Counted from the first letter of the stretch, positions 1 through 8,617 are shown. The stretch is 64,000 nucleotides of DNA from Rossellomorea marisflavi (GCA_003667865.1 CP033051.1:197501-261500), one strand, 5' to 3'. Numbers and translations: made by a program. Notes: generated by a model from the letters alone, not told the origin.

Positions 1-34
1 TATTTAAATGTAGAATATAGGGAGGAACTAAATC

Positions 35-211
35 ATGCTCATACATGCAGCACTTATTATTTCATTTATTATGGCTATTTATTTATTTGCTTATTCATTT
101 GTACAAGCCATTAAAATAAGCGAAAGTGAACATAAAGTACGAGGTGGTACATTTATATTCGCCGTCATCATGGCATTTGTATTCTCTAGCTTTACTTATC
201 TTTTTATTTAA
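35..211 (+). CDS. small two-pass membrane protein, unknown function
   Basis: This 58-residue ORF has GGAGG nine bases before its ATG. Two hydrophobic stretches (about residues 4-26 and 38-58) flank a short charged loop, so it is probably a two-pass membrane protein. No catalytic or binding motif is visible and I do not recognise the family. It ends about 70 bases before a hairpin that can terminate transcription from both directions. Any operon partner upstream is outside the window. Confidence 0.6.
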   Translation: MLIHAALIISFIMAIYLFAYSFVQAIKISESEHKVRGGTFIFAVIMAFVFSSFTYLFI

Positions 212-280
212 AAACTTTGTTTATATATATATCCTTACCTAACTTCAAGAAATATTTTTCTAACAACCAGTTGAAATAAA

Positions 281-318
281 AAGGTTTCAAGAATGTACTT
301 CTCATTCTTGAAACCTTA
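281..318. terminator. bidirectional hairpin terminator
   Basis: A 15-bp perfect stem (AAGGTTTCAAGAATG and its complement) encloses a short loop. It lies between two convergent genes (35..211 and 336..1247) and is A/T rich on both sides. Confidence 0.75.
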
Positions 319-335
319 TATAGGAACTACTCCCC

Positions 336-1247
336 TTAAACAGGGTCTAAAAGTTTTTCTTGAATTCCTCTCTTCTTTCTTCTCTCTTCTATTAAGTATA
401 AAATTAACCCGAAAAATATAATTGATCCTCCTAATAGCTGAGACCAATATAATGTTTCTTTAAAGATGATATATGCCAACAAGGTTGCTCCTATTGGTTC
501 AAATAGTATTGCCATTGAAATTGTATTGGTACTTAACCACTTTAAAGACCAATTAATAAGAGAATGCCCTAATAAAGTAGGAACTATGGCAAGTAAGATA
601 AAAAATGTCCATTCTTCTGCTGGATACGGAACTAATGCATCCCCTTTAATGAAAACATAAGCTAATAAAGTAATAGTACTCATGCAGTAAACAACATAGG
701 TATACGTAATAGAGCTCACTCGTCTTCTCAAACTCTGCCCCACTAATAAATATGCCGTCACGAGCACACAAGCAATAAGTGCAAGTATATCTCCCCATAA
801 AGCCGTGCCACTTATTTTAAAATCTCCCCAGCTAATAATAATGCTTCCTAAGATTGCAAGTGCACCTGCAAATATCGTCTTGTTTGATATCTTTTCTTTA
901 AAAAAGAGATAGCTGCCTAAAAAAGAAAATAAGGGCTGGAGGGTAACAAGTACAGTAGAGCTTGCAATGGATGTGTAATTTAATGACTCAAACCAAAGAA
1001 TAAAGTGAAACGCCAAAAAGATACCAGCAATTATCGAATACATCCAATCCTTTTTATTGATTTTTTTAAACTCTCCTGTTTTACTAACCAAGACAAATGG
1101 AGTCATCAATAAAATAGTAAAAAGCAACCTATAAAACGCAATAACTCCTGAAGGTGCGCTCGTGGCTTTTACTAGAATAGCTGAGGTAGAAATAGACAAC
1201 ACTGCAATAACTAGGATAAAATAGGGATTCTTCATGTTCTGTCTCAT
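336..1247 (-). CDS. EamA/DMT-family membrane transporter
   Basis: A polytopic membrane protein of 303 residues with about ten hydrophobic segments in two tandem EamA repeats (roughly residues 5-140 and 150-290), the layout of drug/metabolite transporter superfamily carriers. The second half carries the family-like INWSLKWLS and ILFEPIGATLLAY segments. An ATG at 1262 is in frame, but the ATG at 1247 is the better start because GAGGA sits eight bases before it. These carriers usually export small metabolites or amino acids; the substrate cannot be read from the sequence. The gene is monocistronic. Confidence 0.85.
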   Translation of the reverse strand: MRQNMKNPYFILVIAVLSISTSAILVKATSAPSGVIAFYRLLFTILLMTPFVLVSKTGEFKKINKKDWMYSIIAGIFLAFHFILWFESLNYTSIASSTVLVTLQPLFSFLGSYLFFKEKISNKTIFAGALAILGSIIISWGDFKISGTALWGDILALIACVLVTAYLLVGQSLRRRVSSITYTYVVYCMSTITLLAYVFIKGDALVPYPAEEWTFFILLAIVPTLLGHSLINWSLKWLSTNTISMAILFEPIGATLLAYIIFKETLYWSQLLGGSIIFFGLILYLIEERRKKRGIQEKLLDPV

Positions 1248-1365
1248 AATAAATTTCCTCATAATAAAGTAGTCTTAAATAAAAGGTAGGAATAAAATTC
1301 CGACTGACAATCTTAGCTAAAAAAAGATATTATAGAAGTAACGCAACTTAGAGGGGGTTATACAG

Positions 1366-1575
1366 GTGAACCAATGGCTAGAACGAATGGATCAGTGGAA
1401 ACGTTCAAACCAACTCTTATATGTACAATATACTTTAATTAAGAAGGGCCCACAAAAGTTTTTTGGACGTTTAATTCAAATAAATGACGATCAGCTTCTT
1501 TTTTATATAGATGATACGAAATCCGTAATGAATTTAAATATTAATCAAATTGATCAAATTGAACCGCATGAATGA
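1366..1575 (+). CDS. small conserved-looking hypothetical protein
   Basis: A 69-residue protein with a GTG start eight bases after GGGGG. An amphipathic N-terminal helix (LERMDQWKRSNQ) is followed by alternating hydrophobic residues suggesting a small beta-rich domain (FFGRLIQI, QLLFYI, MNLNINQI). I do not recognise the family and no catalytic residues stand out. It is a single-gene unit: a strong terminator starts four bases after the stop. Confidence 0.6.
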   Translation: MNQWLERMDQWKRSNQLLYVQYTLIKKGPQKFFGRLIQINDDQLLFYIDDTKSVMNLNINQIDQIEPHE

Positions 1576-1578
1576 AAG

Positions 1579-1617
1579 AAAAGCTCTGGACAGGATTACA
1601 ACCTGTCTAGAGCTTTT
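1579..1617 (+). terminator. Rho-independent terminator
   Basis: A 16-bp stem beginning AAAAGCTCTGGACAGG with one G-U pair and a 7-base loop sits just after the stop codon of the 1366..1575 gene. The 3' arm ends in TTTT. Confidence 0.8.
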
Positions 1618-1695
1618 CTAATTATTGATCTTCTATAGTAAGCAACTCCATTTAATCAATTCAATTAGACATATTCGTTTTTAAGGTTGAATCAA

Positions 1696-2223
1696 TCAAT
1701 ATAACTCTCCTTCAAACAGCTTTAAAAAATGGTTTACCGTTTTCTGCTGTTCTTCCACCGCTGCTTTCGGTGCATATGACCATCCCATACCTGAAATAAA
1801 TTCTCTATACTGCTCTTGAAAATGAGCTTGCTGGTTTGCCATTTTAAAATGAGCCTCTCTAACTGGCTTTACTTTCATTCTTAATGCAGACAAATAATTA
1901 TTTTTTGACATAGATGTAGCCGTAGTTTCTGCTTCAATTGCAATCGCTTGATCATCCAAACTTCCAAATGTGCTTTGACATGCAACAAACGGTTGTTGAA
2001 GCTGAGAAAGACTCGGAACTGGAATAAAGCTTTGCTGAGTTGGTTCAATAAAAGACAACATTACTTTCACATGTGATTGCATAGCTGCTAATTGTTTACC
2101 AACTATATTTTTTAAATAAGGATGTTTTACAGTGCAGTAATATACTTTTAGTTTCCTTATAGCACCTAAGTGTGTTGTCAGGTGTTCTGCCATGAGGCTA
2201 TGATCAATTGATTTGAGAATCAT
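1696..2223 (-). CDS. hypothetical protein, weakly spore-coat (CotF)-like helical protein
   Basis: A 175-residue, largely helical soluble protein starting at ATG after GGGAGGGG. The C-terminal half (about residues 105-160) ends in GMGWSYAP, which recalls the GWY-P ending of the coat F/ferritin-like repeat, and the N-terminal half has a similar helical character. That resemblance is weak and from memory, so a spore-coat or ferritin-like four-helix protein is only a guess. There is no signal peptide or membrane segment. It stands alone. Confidence 0.55.
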   Translation of the reverse strand: MILKSIDHSLMAEHLTTHLGAIRKLKVYYCTVKHPYLKNIVGKQLAAMQSHVKVMLSFIEPTQQSFIPVPSLSQLQQPFVACQSTFGSLDDQAIAIEAETTATSMSKNNYLSALRMKVKPVREAHFKMANQQAHFQEQYREFISGMGWSYAPKAAVEEQQKTVNHFLKLFEGELY

Positions 2224-2326
2224 CTAACCCCTCCCTACATACAAATCTATAGAATCACAATATGCATGTAGGCTTTGATTGGGGATAAATGTCTATAATA
2301 AATATCTAATTTCGTGACAAATGTTC

Positions 2327-2617
2327 CTAATGTATGGAAGAAAAAACATCGTCCAAAGAATGTAATCCCTTCTTTTCATCACCGTCATCCGTTTGAATTG
2401 TCCATTCTTTTTTATTAACTTCTAAATTTCCATTTTCCCTTTTTTCATAGGGTAAATGAACATGGTACACTTTTCCATCTTTACGGATCGTATACCCCAT
2501 AAAGTACAGCTGTTCAGGACCCTCCTCCTCATAGACCCCTATATCCTCTAAATCATATTGATCCATTACAGTTTCAAACGTATTGGTATAGTACGTTCGT
2601 AATTCATCTCTAGTCAT
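2327..2617 (-). CDS. small acidic hypothetical protein (possibly DUF5634)
   Basis: A 96-residue acidic protein. The frame is open further upstream to 2692, but the ATG at 2617 has GGGAG seven bases before it while the upstream ATG has no ribosome binding site, so 2617 is chosen. The sequence shows an N-terminal helix (MTRDELRTYYTNTFETVMDQY), then a beta-rich part (QLYFMGYTIRKDGKVYHVHL). It recalls a Bacillus family of unknown function (DUF5634), from memory only. There is no membrane segment or catalytic motif. Confidence 0.6.
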   Translation of the reverse strand: MTRDELRTYYTNTFETVMDQYDLEDIGVYEEEGPEQLYFMGYTIRKDGKVYHVHLPYEKRENGNLEVNKKEWTIQTDDGDEKKGLHSLDDVFSSIH

Positions 2618-2893
2618 CTTATTACTCCCTTCATATTTATCTTCTATATCTTTCCACGCAAAAGAATCTCTAACCCAGTTTTGTTGAAACATTTCTTACT
2701 AGGTAAGTGCCCGATTTGATAAAAGCTAGAAATAAGCAAAAAACTAGATAATTCACACAAGCTACTACAATTTAAAGGATAAATCCATGATTACCCACAG
2801 CACTTGTCCCGTCACATTTGATTTACTTACATAGGATGATAGAGAATCGTTTTTTTACTAGAAAAGAATGCACTAATAGAAAGGAGTGTCTCC

Positions 2894-3670
2894 ATGAGTT
2901 TGAATGCATTATTCGATTTAACCGGAAAGACAGTAGTTGTAACGGGAGGTGGTAGAGGATTAGGAAAGCAAATGGCTTTAGGTTTAGCCGAAGCTGGAGC
3001 AAACATTGTCATATGTTCAAGAAATCTCGAAGCATGTCAAAAGGCTTGTCAGGAGATTGAACACTATGGTGTAAAATCCTTGGCATTAGCTTGCGATATT
3101 ACAAAACAGGAAGATATTGAACGAGTTATAGAGATCACTCTAAAAACGTTTGAAACGATCGATATATTAATAAACAATAGCGGGACTTCTTGGGTAGCTC
3201 CAGCACTAGATGTCCCTGGTGATAAATGGGACAAGGTTATGGAAGTCAATGTAAAAGGAATGTTTCTATTTTCACAAGCAGTAGCGAAAGTAATGGTTAA
3301 CCAAAACTTCGGGAAAATCATCAACATTTCATCCATTTTAGGGCTAGGCGGAACACCTTCTGCATTTTTAGATGCACTACCTTATAACACAAGTAAGGGA
3401 GCTGTTATCTCATTCACAAAAGACCTCGCAGTTAAGCTAGCACATAAAAATATTCAAGTGAATGCCATTGCCCCAGGCTTATTTCCCACAAAGATGACAA
3501 AAGTATTGGAAAAAGAAGCGCAAAAAATCGTGAGCCATATTCCTCTAGGACGCTTTGGAAATGAAGAGGATTTAAAAGGGACTGCACTATTTTTATCCTC
3601 AAAAGCCTCTGACTACATTACTGGGCATGTTCTTGTGGTAGATGGCGGTATAAGCTCTTCAATTATATAA
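2894..3670 (+). CDS. SDR-family oxidoreductase, putative acetoacetyl-CoA reductase of a PHA cluster
   Basis: A classical short-chain dehydrogenase/reductase of 258 residues. It has the dinucleotide-binding TGGGRGLG at 17-24, NNSG at 94-97, catalytic Ser near 146, and Tyr164/Lys168 in YNTSK. The start is an ATG after AAGGAG. Members of this family reduce or oxidise carbonyl/hydroxyl groups with NAD(P)H; the best matches in style are 3-oxoacyl-ACP/acetoacetyl-CoA reductases and gluconate 5-dehydrogenases. The next two genes on the same strand are phaR and phaC. The inference is that it supplies (R)-3-hydroxyacyl-CoA to the synthase (a PhaB-like role). A 115-base gap separates it from phaR, so shared transcription is likely but unproven. 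Confidence 0.8.
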   Translation: MSLNALFDLTGKTVVVTGGGRGLGKQMALGLAEAGANIVICSRNLEACQKACQEIEHYGVKSLALACDITKQEDIERVIEITLKTFETIDILINNSGTSWVAPALDVPGDKWDKVMEVNVKGMFLFSQAVAKVMVNQNFGKIINISSILGLGGTPSAFLDALPYNTSKGAVISFTKDLAVKLAHKNIQVNAIAPGLFPTKMTKVLEKEAQKIVSHIPLGRFGNEEDLKGTALFLSSKASDYITGHVLVVDGGISSSII

Positions 3671-3785
3671 AGTTCAACGTGTTACCTTCTAGGGTTAAGC
3701 GTTTTATTTTAACTAGTAGTGTAATAACCAAGTAGCTCAATATGAAAAAAGAATGAAATGGTTTAGAAAAAAAGGAGGTTTTTTT

Positions 3786-4289
3786 ATGACAAACCAAAAA
3801 GATGATATCTATGCAACTCTTAAAAAATTGGGTTCTCAGCTTGAAGAACTCGCTAATGAGAAATTGAAACAGGAGCTTGATAGGGAGGAATTCGTATTAC
3901 TAGGTAAGTTAGGAAGTCAAGTGATGTCACGTTTTCTAAAGCAAGCAAATGAAGTACAAGACTTACTATCTACGCATTTTAATTACCCAACAAAAGATGA
4001 TTTAGCACGTGTAGCGAAGCTTGTCCTTCAATCCGAAGAAAAGATAGATTGCCTGGAAGAGAGAGTAAATAAATTACTAAAATTTATTAAAAAAGCAGAG
4101 TCTTCACCTGATCAAAATCAGGAGGAGACAAATGAGGCTTCAGTTCAAGATCCTAAGAGAGCAGAAACTAACGAAACTACGTCGCCAAAGCAAAGAAATA
4201 GAAGTGAGAGACTAAAGCTGTTTCTAGAGCTAACTGAGGCAATGAACAAGAATTCTTTTCTTAGCAAAAATCGGAGGAAAGAATCATGA
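3786..4289 (+). CDS. phaR: class IV polyhydroxyalkanoate synthase subunit PhaR
   Basis: A hydrophilic, helical 167-residue protein matching the PhaR subunit of the Bacillus-type PHA synthase: N-terminal coiled-coil-like segment (LKKLGSQLEELANEKL), a middle segment with NYPTKDDLARVAKLV and EEKIDCLEERV, and a low-complexity Glu/Thr/Asn/Lys-rich tail. The ATG at 3786 follows AAAGGAGG at an ideal distance; an upstream in-frame ATG at 3753 has no such signal. It overlaps phaC by four bases (ATGA), so the two subunits are translationally coupled. PhaR is required for PhaC activity on granules. The PhaR assignment rests on pattern and position. Confidence 0.82.
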   Translation: MTNQKDDIYATLKKLGSQLEELANEKLKQELDREEFVLLGKLGSQVMSRFLKQANEVQDLLSTHFNYPTKDDLARVAKLVLQSEEKIDCLEERVNKLLKFIKKAESSPDQNQEETNEASVQDPKRAETNETTSPKQRNRSERLKLFLELTEAMNKNSFLSKNRRKES

Positions 4290-5323
4290 TAACACCTTCC
4301 TTTAACCGGGAAAAGGATTATCAGCGATGGAAGGGCTTTTTTAAAACAGTACTGCAAGATGAACCAATTCTCCCAACAACTTCACGTACTGCAGTCTGGA
4401 AATTAAATAAGTGTACTTTGTGGCACTATCCTGCTAAAGAGAAGAAATATGGAATTCCAATCTTTATTGTCTATTCCTTAATAAATCAGCCTTATATTTT
4501 GGATTTGGGTCCAGGCAATAGCATGATTGAATTTTTAACGTCATTTGGATTTGATGTTTATTTACTAGACTTTGGAGTACCTGGTTATGAGGACAAAGAT
4601 CTTCGACTTGACGACTATATTTCCTATATCCAAAAAGGGGTACAACGATCACTTGACCACTCAGATAGTAAAACCATTACGCTAATAGGCTTTTGCATGG
4701 GTGGTACGCTTGCAACAATCTATGCAGCAGTCGCAGATGAACCAATAGAAAACCTTGTGTTAATTGTCACTCCAATAGATTTTACCGCTATAAAACTTTA
4801 TAGAAACTGGTTTAAAGCTCTAAAGGCTGGTGGAATCAATGTATCATCCTTGATTCAACAAACCGGTTTAATCCCAGCACGTTATGTAGAAGTAGGAATG
4901 CGACTCATAACATCCCCACTATATTTTAGTCCCTATTTTTCTCTATTAAATAAAGCTTATGATGAAAGTTATGCGCAAAACTGGTTTCGATTTAATAAAT
5001 GGTCAAAGGATCATATTCCTTTGCCAGGAGCAACTGCCTATCAGTTACTTCAAGAATTCGGAATGAAGAATAGCCTGATAAACAACAAACTAACAATTAA
5101 TGGCAAGCTTGCAGCATTATCAAATATTAAAGCGAATCTATTAGCAATCTGTAATGAAAATGATCGCATGGTACCTGCAGAGACTTGTGAACCGCTTATG
5201 AGCCATGTTTCAAGTGATGATAAATATTTCCACTTAACAAAAGGTGGCCATGCGACAACATCTGGTGAACTTCCAAAGCAGCTAGCAAAGTGGTTACCTC
5301 ATCGTTCAAATCCCCTAATATAA
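4286..5323 (+). CDS. phaC: class III/IV polyhydroxyalkanoate synthase catalytic subunit PhaC
   Basis: A 345-residue alpha/beta-hydrolase-fold synthase that polymerises (R)-3-hydroxyacyl-CoA into storage polyester at granule surfaces. The lipase-like box is GFCMGGT with nucleophile Cys137; the other predicted triad residues are Asp293 (NENDRMVP) and His322 (KGGHATTSG). FDVYLLDFGVPG is also typical. Length fits class III/IV PhaC (about 355-360). The start ATG overlaps the phaR stop and GGAGGAAAG lies just upstream. Together with the SDR gene this forms a minimal PHA gene set lacking an adjacent phasin or PhaQ regulator. Confidence 0.9.
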   Translation: MITPSFNREKDYQRWKGFFKTVLQDEPILPTTSRTAVWKLNKCTLWHYPAKEKKYGIPIFIVYSLINQPYILDLGPGNSMIEFLTSFGFDVYLLDFGVPGYEDKDLRLDDYISYIQKGVQRSLDHSDSKTITLIGFCMGGTLATIYAAVADEPIENLVLIVTPIDFTAIKLYRNWFKALKAGGINVSSLIQQTGLIPARYVEVGMRLITSPLYFSPYFSLLNKAYDESYAQNWFRFNKWSKDHIPLPGATAYQLLQEFGMKNSLINNKLTINGKLAALSNIKANLLAICNENDRMVPAETCEPLMSHVSSDDKYFHLTKGGHATTSGELPKQLAKWLPHRSNPLI

Positions 5324-5370
5324 GGGGATTTCTTACGTATCAAAAATAAAAAAGAGAGTGGAGGGTTATT

Positions 5371-5475
5371 GTGTATTACCTTTTTGATGATAAGAAATGC
5401 TTTTGTAATCTATTCACTTCCGAATACTTTGGTCTAGGATTCATCGTATTTCGAAACTTCCTTGAAGAACAATAA
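5371..5475 (+). CDS. possible 34-residue peptide
   Basis: A short ORF with GTG start and a strong GGAGGG five bases upstream, located 47 bases after phaC and ending just before a terminator. The peptide contains two cysteines (KKCFCNLF) and a hydrophobic stretch (GLGFIVFRNFL). The good ribosome binding site is the only direct support; I know of no homologue. Confidence 0.35.
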   Translation: MYYLFDDKKCFCNLFTSEYFGLGFIVFRNFLEEQ

Positions 5476-5478
5476 AAG

Positions 5479-5515
5479 AAGAGGGACGGACCTCAAATTG
5501 AGGTCCGTCCCTCTT
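5479..5515. repeat. AGAGGGACGGACC palindrome, copy 1 (terminator-like)
   Basis: Inverted arms AAGAGGGACGGACCTC and their complement with a 5-base loop, located after the pha genes. The same arm sequence occurs at 37632..37673 and 57451..57492, and a solo right arm at 31853..31868. It probably acts as a terminator here. Confidence 0.75.
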
Positions 5516-5593
5516 CCTAATTACAGCATCCCCACTTCTGCTTCTGATAGTTTGTAGATTATGATTTCACAGTTTAGTAACTTAAATAGTAAA

Positions 5594-5626
5594 AAGAACA
5601 CCATTCACAAGAGTGAACAGTGTCCT
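5594..5626 (-). terminator. hairpin terminator for the FMN reductase gene
   Basis: On the minus strand an imperfect stem (GGACACTGTTCAC with its partner) is followed by TTCTTTTTAC. It lies 14 bases after the stop codon at 5640. Confidence 0.65.
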
Positions 5627-5639
5627 TTAATTTATTGAT

Positions 5640-6176
5640 TTATTGCTTTAATTGCTTTGCCATAAATACGATTTCATCAGCAAGTGTTGTTAGGCGTTTT
5701 ACCATCTCAGGATCTTGAATGTGGTTTTCAGCATCAAAATCACTTGTGTGTAAAAAGACATTGCTTGAAGGTATGTACGCTTTAAAGTAATTAAGAATAG
5801 GCTTTAGTTGGTATTCCAATACAAGCGAATGTCTTTCAGAGCCACCATTCATTACGATACCGACAACTTTGTTTTTAAATGTGTTTGGTGACAAAGAATC
5901 GAAGAGGTTTTTTAATGTACCTGGAATTGATGCTTGGAACACAGGACTGCCAATAACATAAGCATCTGCCTCCATTATTTTGTGAATCAATGTTTGTGTG
6001 TCTTCATTATAGTCAGAGGATGGTCGACCATCTACAAACTCTAGCTTATAGTCCTTTAAATCAATAAGCTCTACATCAATCTCTGGATTATGCTTCTTTA
6101 TGACTTCTAATAATTGTGTAAGAGAAGCAGATGTTTTGCTCCCTAGAATTGTTCCTGAAACTGCTACTAACTTCAT
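5640..6176 (-). CDS. NAD(P)H-dependent FMN reductase family protein
   Basis: A flavodoxin-fold reductase of 178 residues. N-terminal LVAVSGTILGSKTSASL is the FMN phosphate-binding loop and GSPVFQASIPGTLKNLFD is the conserved second flavin-contacting segment of the SsuE/azoreductase-like family. Such enzymes reduce FMN, quinones or azo compounds with NAD(P)H in the cytoplasm. The ATG at 6176 follows AGGAG by seven bases. The nitroreductase gene lies directly upstream on the same strand (38-base gap), so the pair probably forms a small redox operon. Substrate unknown. Confidence 0.85.
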   Translation of the reverse strand: MKLVAVSGTILGSKTSASLTQLLEVIKKHNPEIDVELIDLKDYKLEFVDGRPSSDYNEDTQTLIHKIMEADAYVIGSPVFQASIPGTLKNLFDSLSPNTFKNKVVGIVMNGGSERHSLVLEYQLKPILNYFKAYIPSSNVFLHTSDFDAENHIQDPEMVKRLTTLADEIVFMAKQLKQ

Positions 6177-6214
6177 CAAACCACTCCTAATTGACTGCTA
6201 TTTCTAAGTTATGA

Positions 6215-6805
6215 TTATATTGTAAACCCTTTTTCATCTGAAAACCACTTTGCCACCTCAGACACACTTCGTCTTTTCCCCTCTGGTGGTGTTCGTGTAG
6301 GGACACCAATATATAAAAACCCTAACACTTTTCCTTTTTCTGATAATCCAAACAGATTATTCATAATGGGATCATAGCATGGCTTTCCTGTTCTCCAAAA
6401 TCCACCCAATCCTAAAGCATGTGTTGCAAGTAGCATATTTTGAATGGAAGCATAGACAGCCCCGTATTCTTCTTGTTCAATCACTCGCGGCTGGTCAGAT
6501 GGCTCTACAGCAGCAACTATAATTACGGGGGCACGAAATGGCTTCTCTGCAATCTTTTCCAGCTTTTTCTGATTTGTTTCAGTTGAAGGATCCTCCATAT
6601 CCTTTTTAGCTATTTCTACAAGCGCTTGACCTAAGGGTTTTCTCCCGTTCTCTGTTAAAACAAAATAGCGCCATGGCTCTGTTCTAAAGTGACTTGGGGC
6701 CCATGTTCCTGCCTCTAGAATTTTCTCTATTTTCTCTTGTGATACTGCTTCATCCGACACAAGTCCAATACTTCTTCTACATTGTATTGCTTCAAACACT
6801 TCCAT
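6215..6805 (-). CDS. nitroreductase family protein
   Basis: A 196-residue FMN-dependent nitroreductase. Diagnostic segments are CRRSIGLVSDEAV at the N terminus (phosphate contacts), APSHFRTEPWRY, and GLGGFWRTG in the C-terminal half. Bacillus YfhC/YdjA-type single-domain proteins have this length. The ATG is preceded by AGGAGGGG. These enzymes use NAD(P)H to reduce nitro compounds or quinones; the natural substrate is unknown. It is the first gene of a likely two-gene unit with the FMN reductase. Confidence 0.85.
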   Translation of the reverse strand: MEVFEAIQCRRSIGLVSDEAVSQEKIEKILEAGTWAPSHFRTEPWRYFVLTENGRKPLGQALVEIAKKDMEDPSTETNQKKLEKIAEKPFRAPVIIVAAVEPSDQPRVIEQEEYGAVYASIQNMLLATHALGLGGFWRTGKPCYDPIMNNLFGLSEKGKVLGFLYIGVPTRTPPEGKRRSVSEVAKWFSDEKGFTI

Positions 6806-6904
6806 TTTACCCCTCCTAATGAAATTGGAGCTTCTTTATACCCTATGAAGACTAATAGCCTTTCATGGCAATTTTTTGCCTTACTCCTTTAACATCTATT
6901 TTAT

Positions 6905-7162
6905 GGAAGGTTCTACTCATTTTTCCAGTATTGTGCTCTCGTTGTCGAGAGAGGAACAGAACCATTTGAACAGATAGCCTTCAGTGAATGAATGCCCTTT
7001 AAGGAAATAATGTTCGCTTAAGGGCTGCATGCTGTTTACAGCAAACATTTTCTAAATCTAAGGGTGCTTCATTTGATCCGGGATTTCTACTATTTGACGT
7101 CAGGGCACACCAGTAGGCAAATGTGCATAGAATAAATCCAACCTGAGAGTTGCTCTCAGAAA
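6905..7162 (+). promoter_or_regulatory. structured intergenic region / leader before the permease gene
   Basis: The 370 bases between the nitroreductase and the permease contain four nested or simple hairpins: GGTTCT (6909) with AGAACC (6958) enclosing CTCTCG-TTGT-CGAGAG (6937-6952); GCCCTTTAAG (6994) with CTTAAGGGC (7016); TGCTGT/ACAGCA at 7030-7043; and CTGAGAG/CTCTCAG at about 7142-7158, directly before the ribosome binding site. I recognise no known riboswitch or T-box motif. The structure is seen; a regulatory role is inferred. Confidence 0.45.
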
Positions 7163-7175
7163 GGAGGAAATCAAT

Positions 7176-8603
7176 TTGGAATTAACTTTGGCACATTGGA
7201 TCTATTTGTTTGTCACACTATCTGTAATTATTACGATGATTTTCAGAAAGGGCGTTGTGCTACCAACTTTACTTGGTACATTCCTTGTTGCCTGGGTATA
7301 CAACGGTAGTCTTGTAAGTGGATTTTCTTCTGTCTTTAACGCAAACTTAACTGCTGCAAAAGAGTTGTTTAGTATATTCTTAATTATTACGTTTATGGTT
7401 GCTTTGCTTCATTCCTTAAAGGATATAGGTGCAGATAGACAAATGATTGCACCGATTCAAAAGGTCATGACGAACGGACATATTGCGTATTTCTCACTCG
7501 TTGTGGTCACATATGTTATTTCACTATTTTTCTGGCCAACACCTGCAGTACCACTAATATGTGCTCTACTTGTACCTGCAGCTGTAAGGGCAGGCTTACC
7601 TGTAATGGCAGGTGCCATGGCGGTAGCTCTTGCGGGTCAAGGGATGGCTCTTTCTTCAGACTATGTTATGCAGATAGCGCCAGGCTTAAGTGCGACATCT
7701 GCCGGAATTGATCAGTCTGTTGTTGCAGACAAAGCATTCGTGTTATCCCTTATTTCAGGGGGCGTTGCCATTTTAATTGGCTATTTTAGCTATCGAAAGC
7801 ATATGCGCAAGCCAAATGATCCACTAATTGAGGAAGATTTAGCTGTATTACAAGGGGCAAAATCTAAGGACTCTAATCCTGAACCGACTCCTAATGAAGG
7901 AATAAAGGGTAGAATTTTTGCCATACTTGTTCCCTTATCCATGTTAGCCGTTATGGTCTATATGGTATTTACAAAAGTAAGTGGAGGAAGAATGGGTGGA
8001 TTTGAAGGTGGCGATGGCGCAGCCTTTATTGGAGGAGTTGCTGTACTTTTATTAAGCTTTGCCACCCTGACAAAAGGTAAAAGTATGGCCTTAGATAAAA
8101 TTAGTGAGCATATTACAGAAGGATTTGTATTTGCCTTTAAAGCAATGGGACCTGTTATTCCAATTGCGGGCTTCTTCTTTCTTGGTAGTGGTGACTTTTC
8201 CGCTAGCATTCTATCATTAGGAGACGCAGAAGCTCCGGCCTTCCTATTCGACCTTGTACAGTCCGGACAGAATGTCATCCCTCAAAATATGGTCTTTACA
8301 GCATTCGGAATCCTTATTATTGGAATCATTACCGGCCTTGATGGTTCAGGATTTTCTGGATTACCATTAACAGGAGCATTGTCTGGTGCACTCTCTTCCG
8401 GTTCAGTAGATCCTGCAACATTAGCGGCTATTGGGCAAATGGGCTCGATCTGGACTGGTGGAGGAACCCTCATCGCTTGGTCATCACTAGTCGCAGTTGC
8501 CGGTTTATGTGGGGTACCTGTCATGGATCTCGTGCGGAAAAACTTCTTCCCAGTGATGATCGGATTATTTGTCTCAACCATTGCCGCATTACTCATTTGG
8601 TAA
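7176..8603 (+). CDS. multi-pass permease of unknown substrate
   Basis: A 475-residue membrane protein with about eleven to twelve hydrophobic segments and a central hydrophilic loop near residues 205-240. Glycine-rich segments such as FFWPTPAVPLICALLVPAAV, GLDGSGFSGLPLTG and GQMGSIWTGGGTLIAWSSL suggest an ion-transporter (IT) superfamily-type fold with two inverted halves and re-entrant loops. I do not recognise the substrate. The TTG start is chosen because AAAGGAGG precedes it by seven bases. A terminator follows at 8618. The upstream region is rich in hairpins, hinting at leader-level control. Confidence 0.75.
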   Translation: MELTLAHWIYLFVTLSVIITMIFRKGVVLPTLLGTFLVAWVYNGSLVSGFSSVFNANLTAAKELFSIFLIITFMVALLHSLKDIGADRQMIAPIQKVMTNGHIAYFSLVVVTYVISLFFWPTPAVPLICALLVPAAVRAGLPVMAGAMAVALAGQGMALSSDYVMQIAPGLSATSAGIDQSVVADKAFVLSLISGGVAILIGYFSYRKHMRKPNDPLIEEDLAVLQGAKSKDSNPEPTPNEGIKGRIFAILVPLSMLAVMVYMVFTKVSGGRMGGFEGGDGAAFIGGVAVLLLSFATLTKGKSMALDKISEHITEGFVFAFKAMGPVIPIAGFFFLGSGDFSASILSLGDAEAPAFLFDLVQSGQNVIPQNMVFTAFGILIIGIITGLDGSGFSGLPLTGALSGALSSGSVDPATLAAIGQMGSIWTGGGTLIAWSSLVAVAGLCGVPVMDLVRKNFFPVMIGLFVSTIAALLIW

Positions 8604-8617
8604 CACACTTTTCTAAC

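Noticed and set aside
6806-7175. T-box or known metabolite riboswitch
   Set aside because: No T-box GGTGG sequence or other familiar riboswitch core was found.
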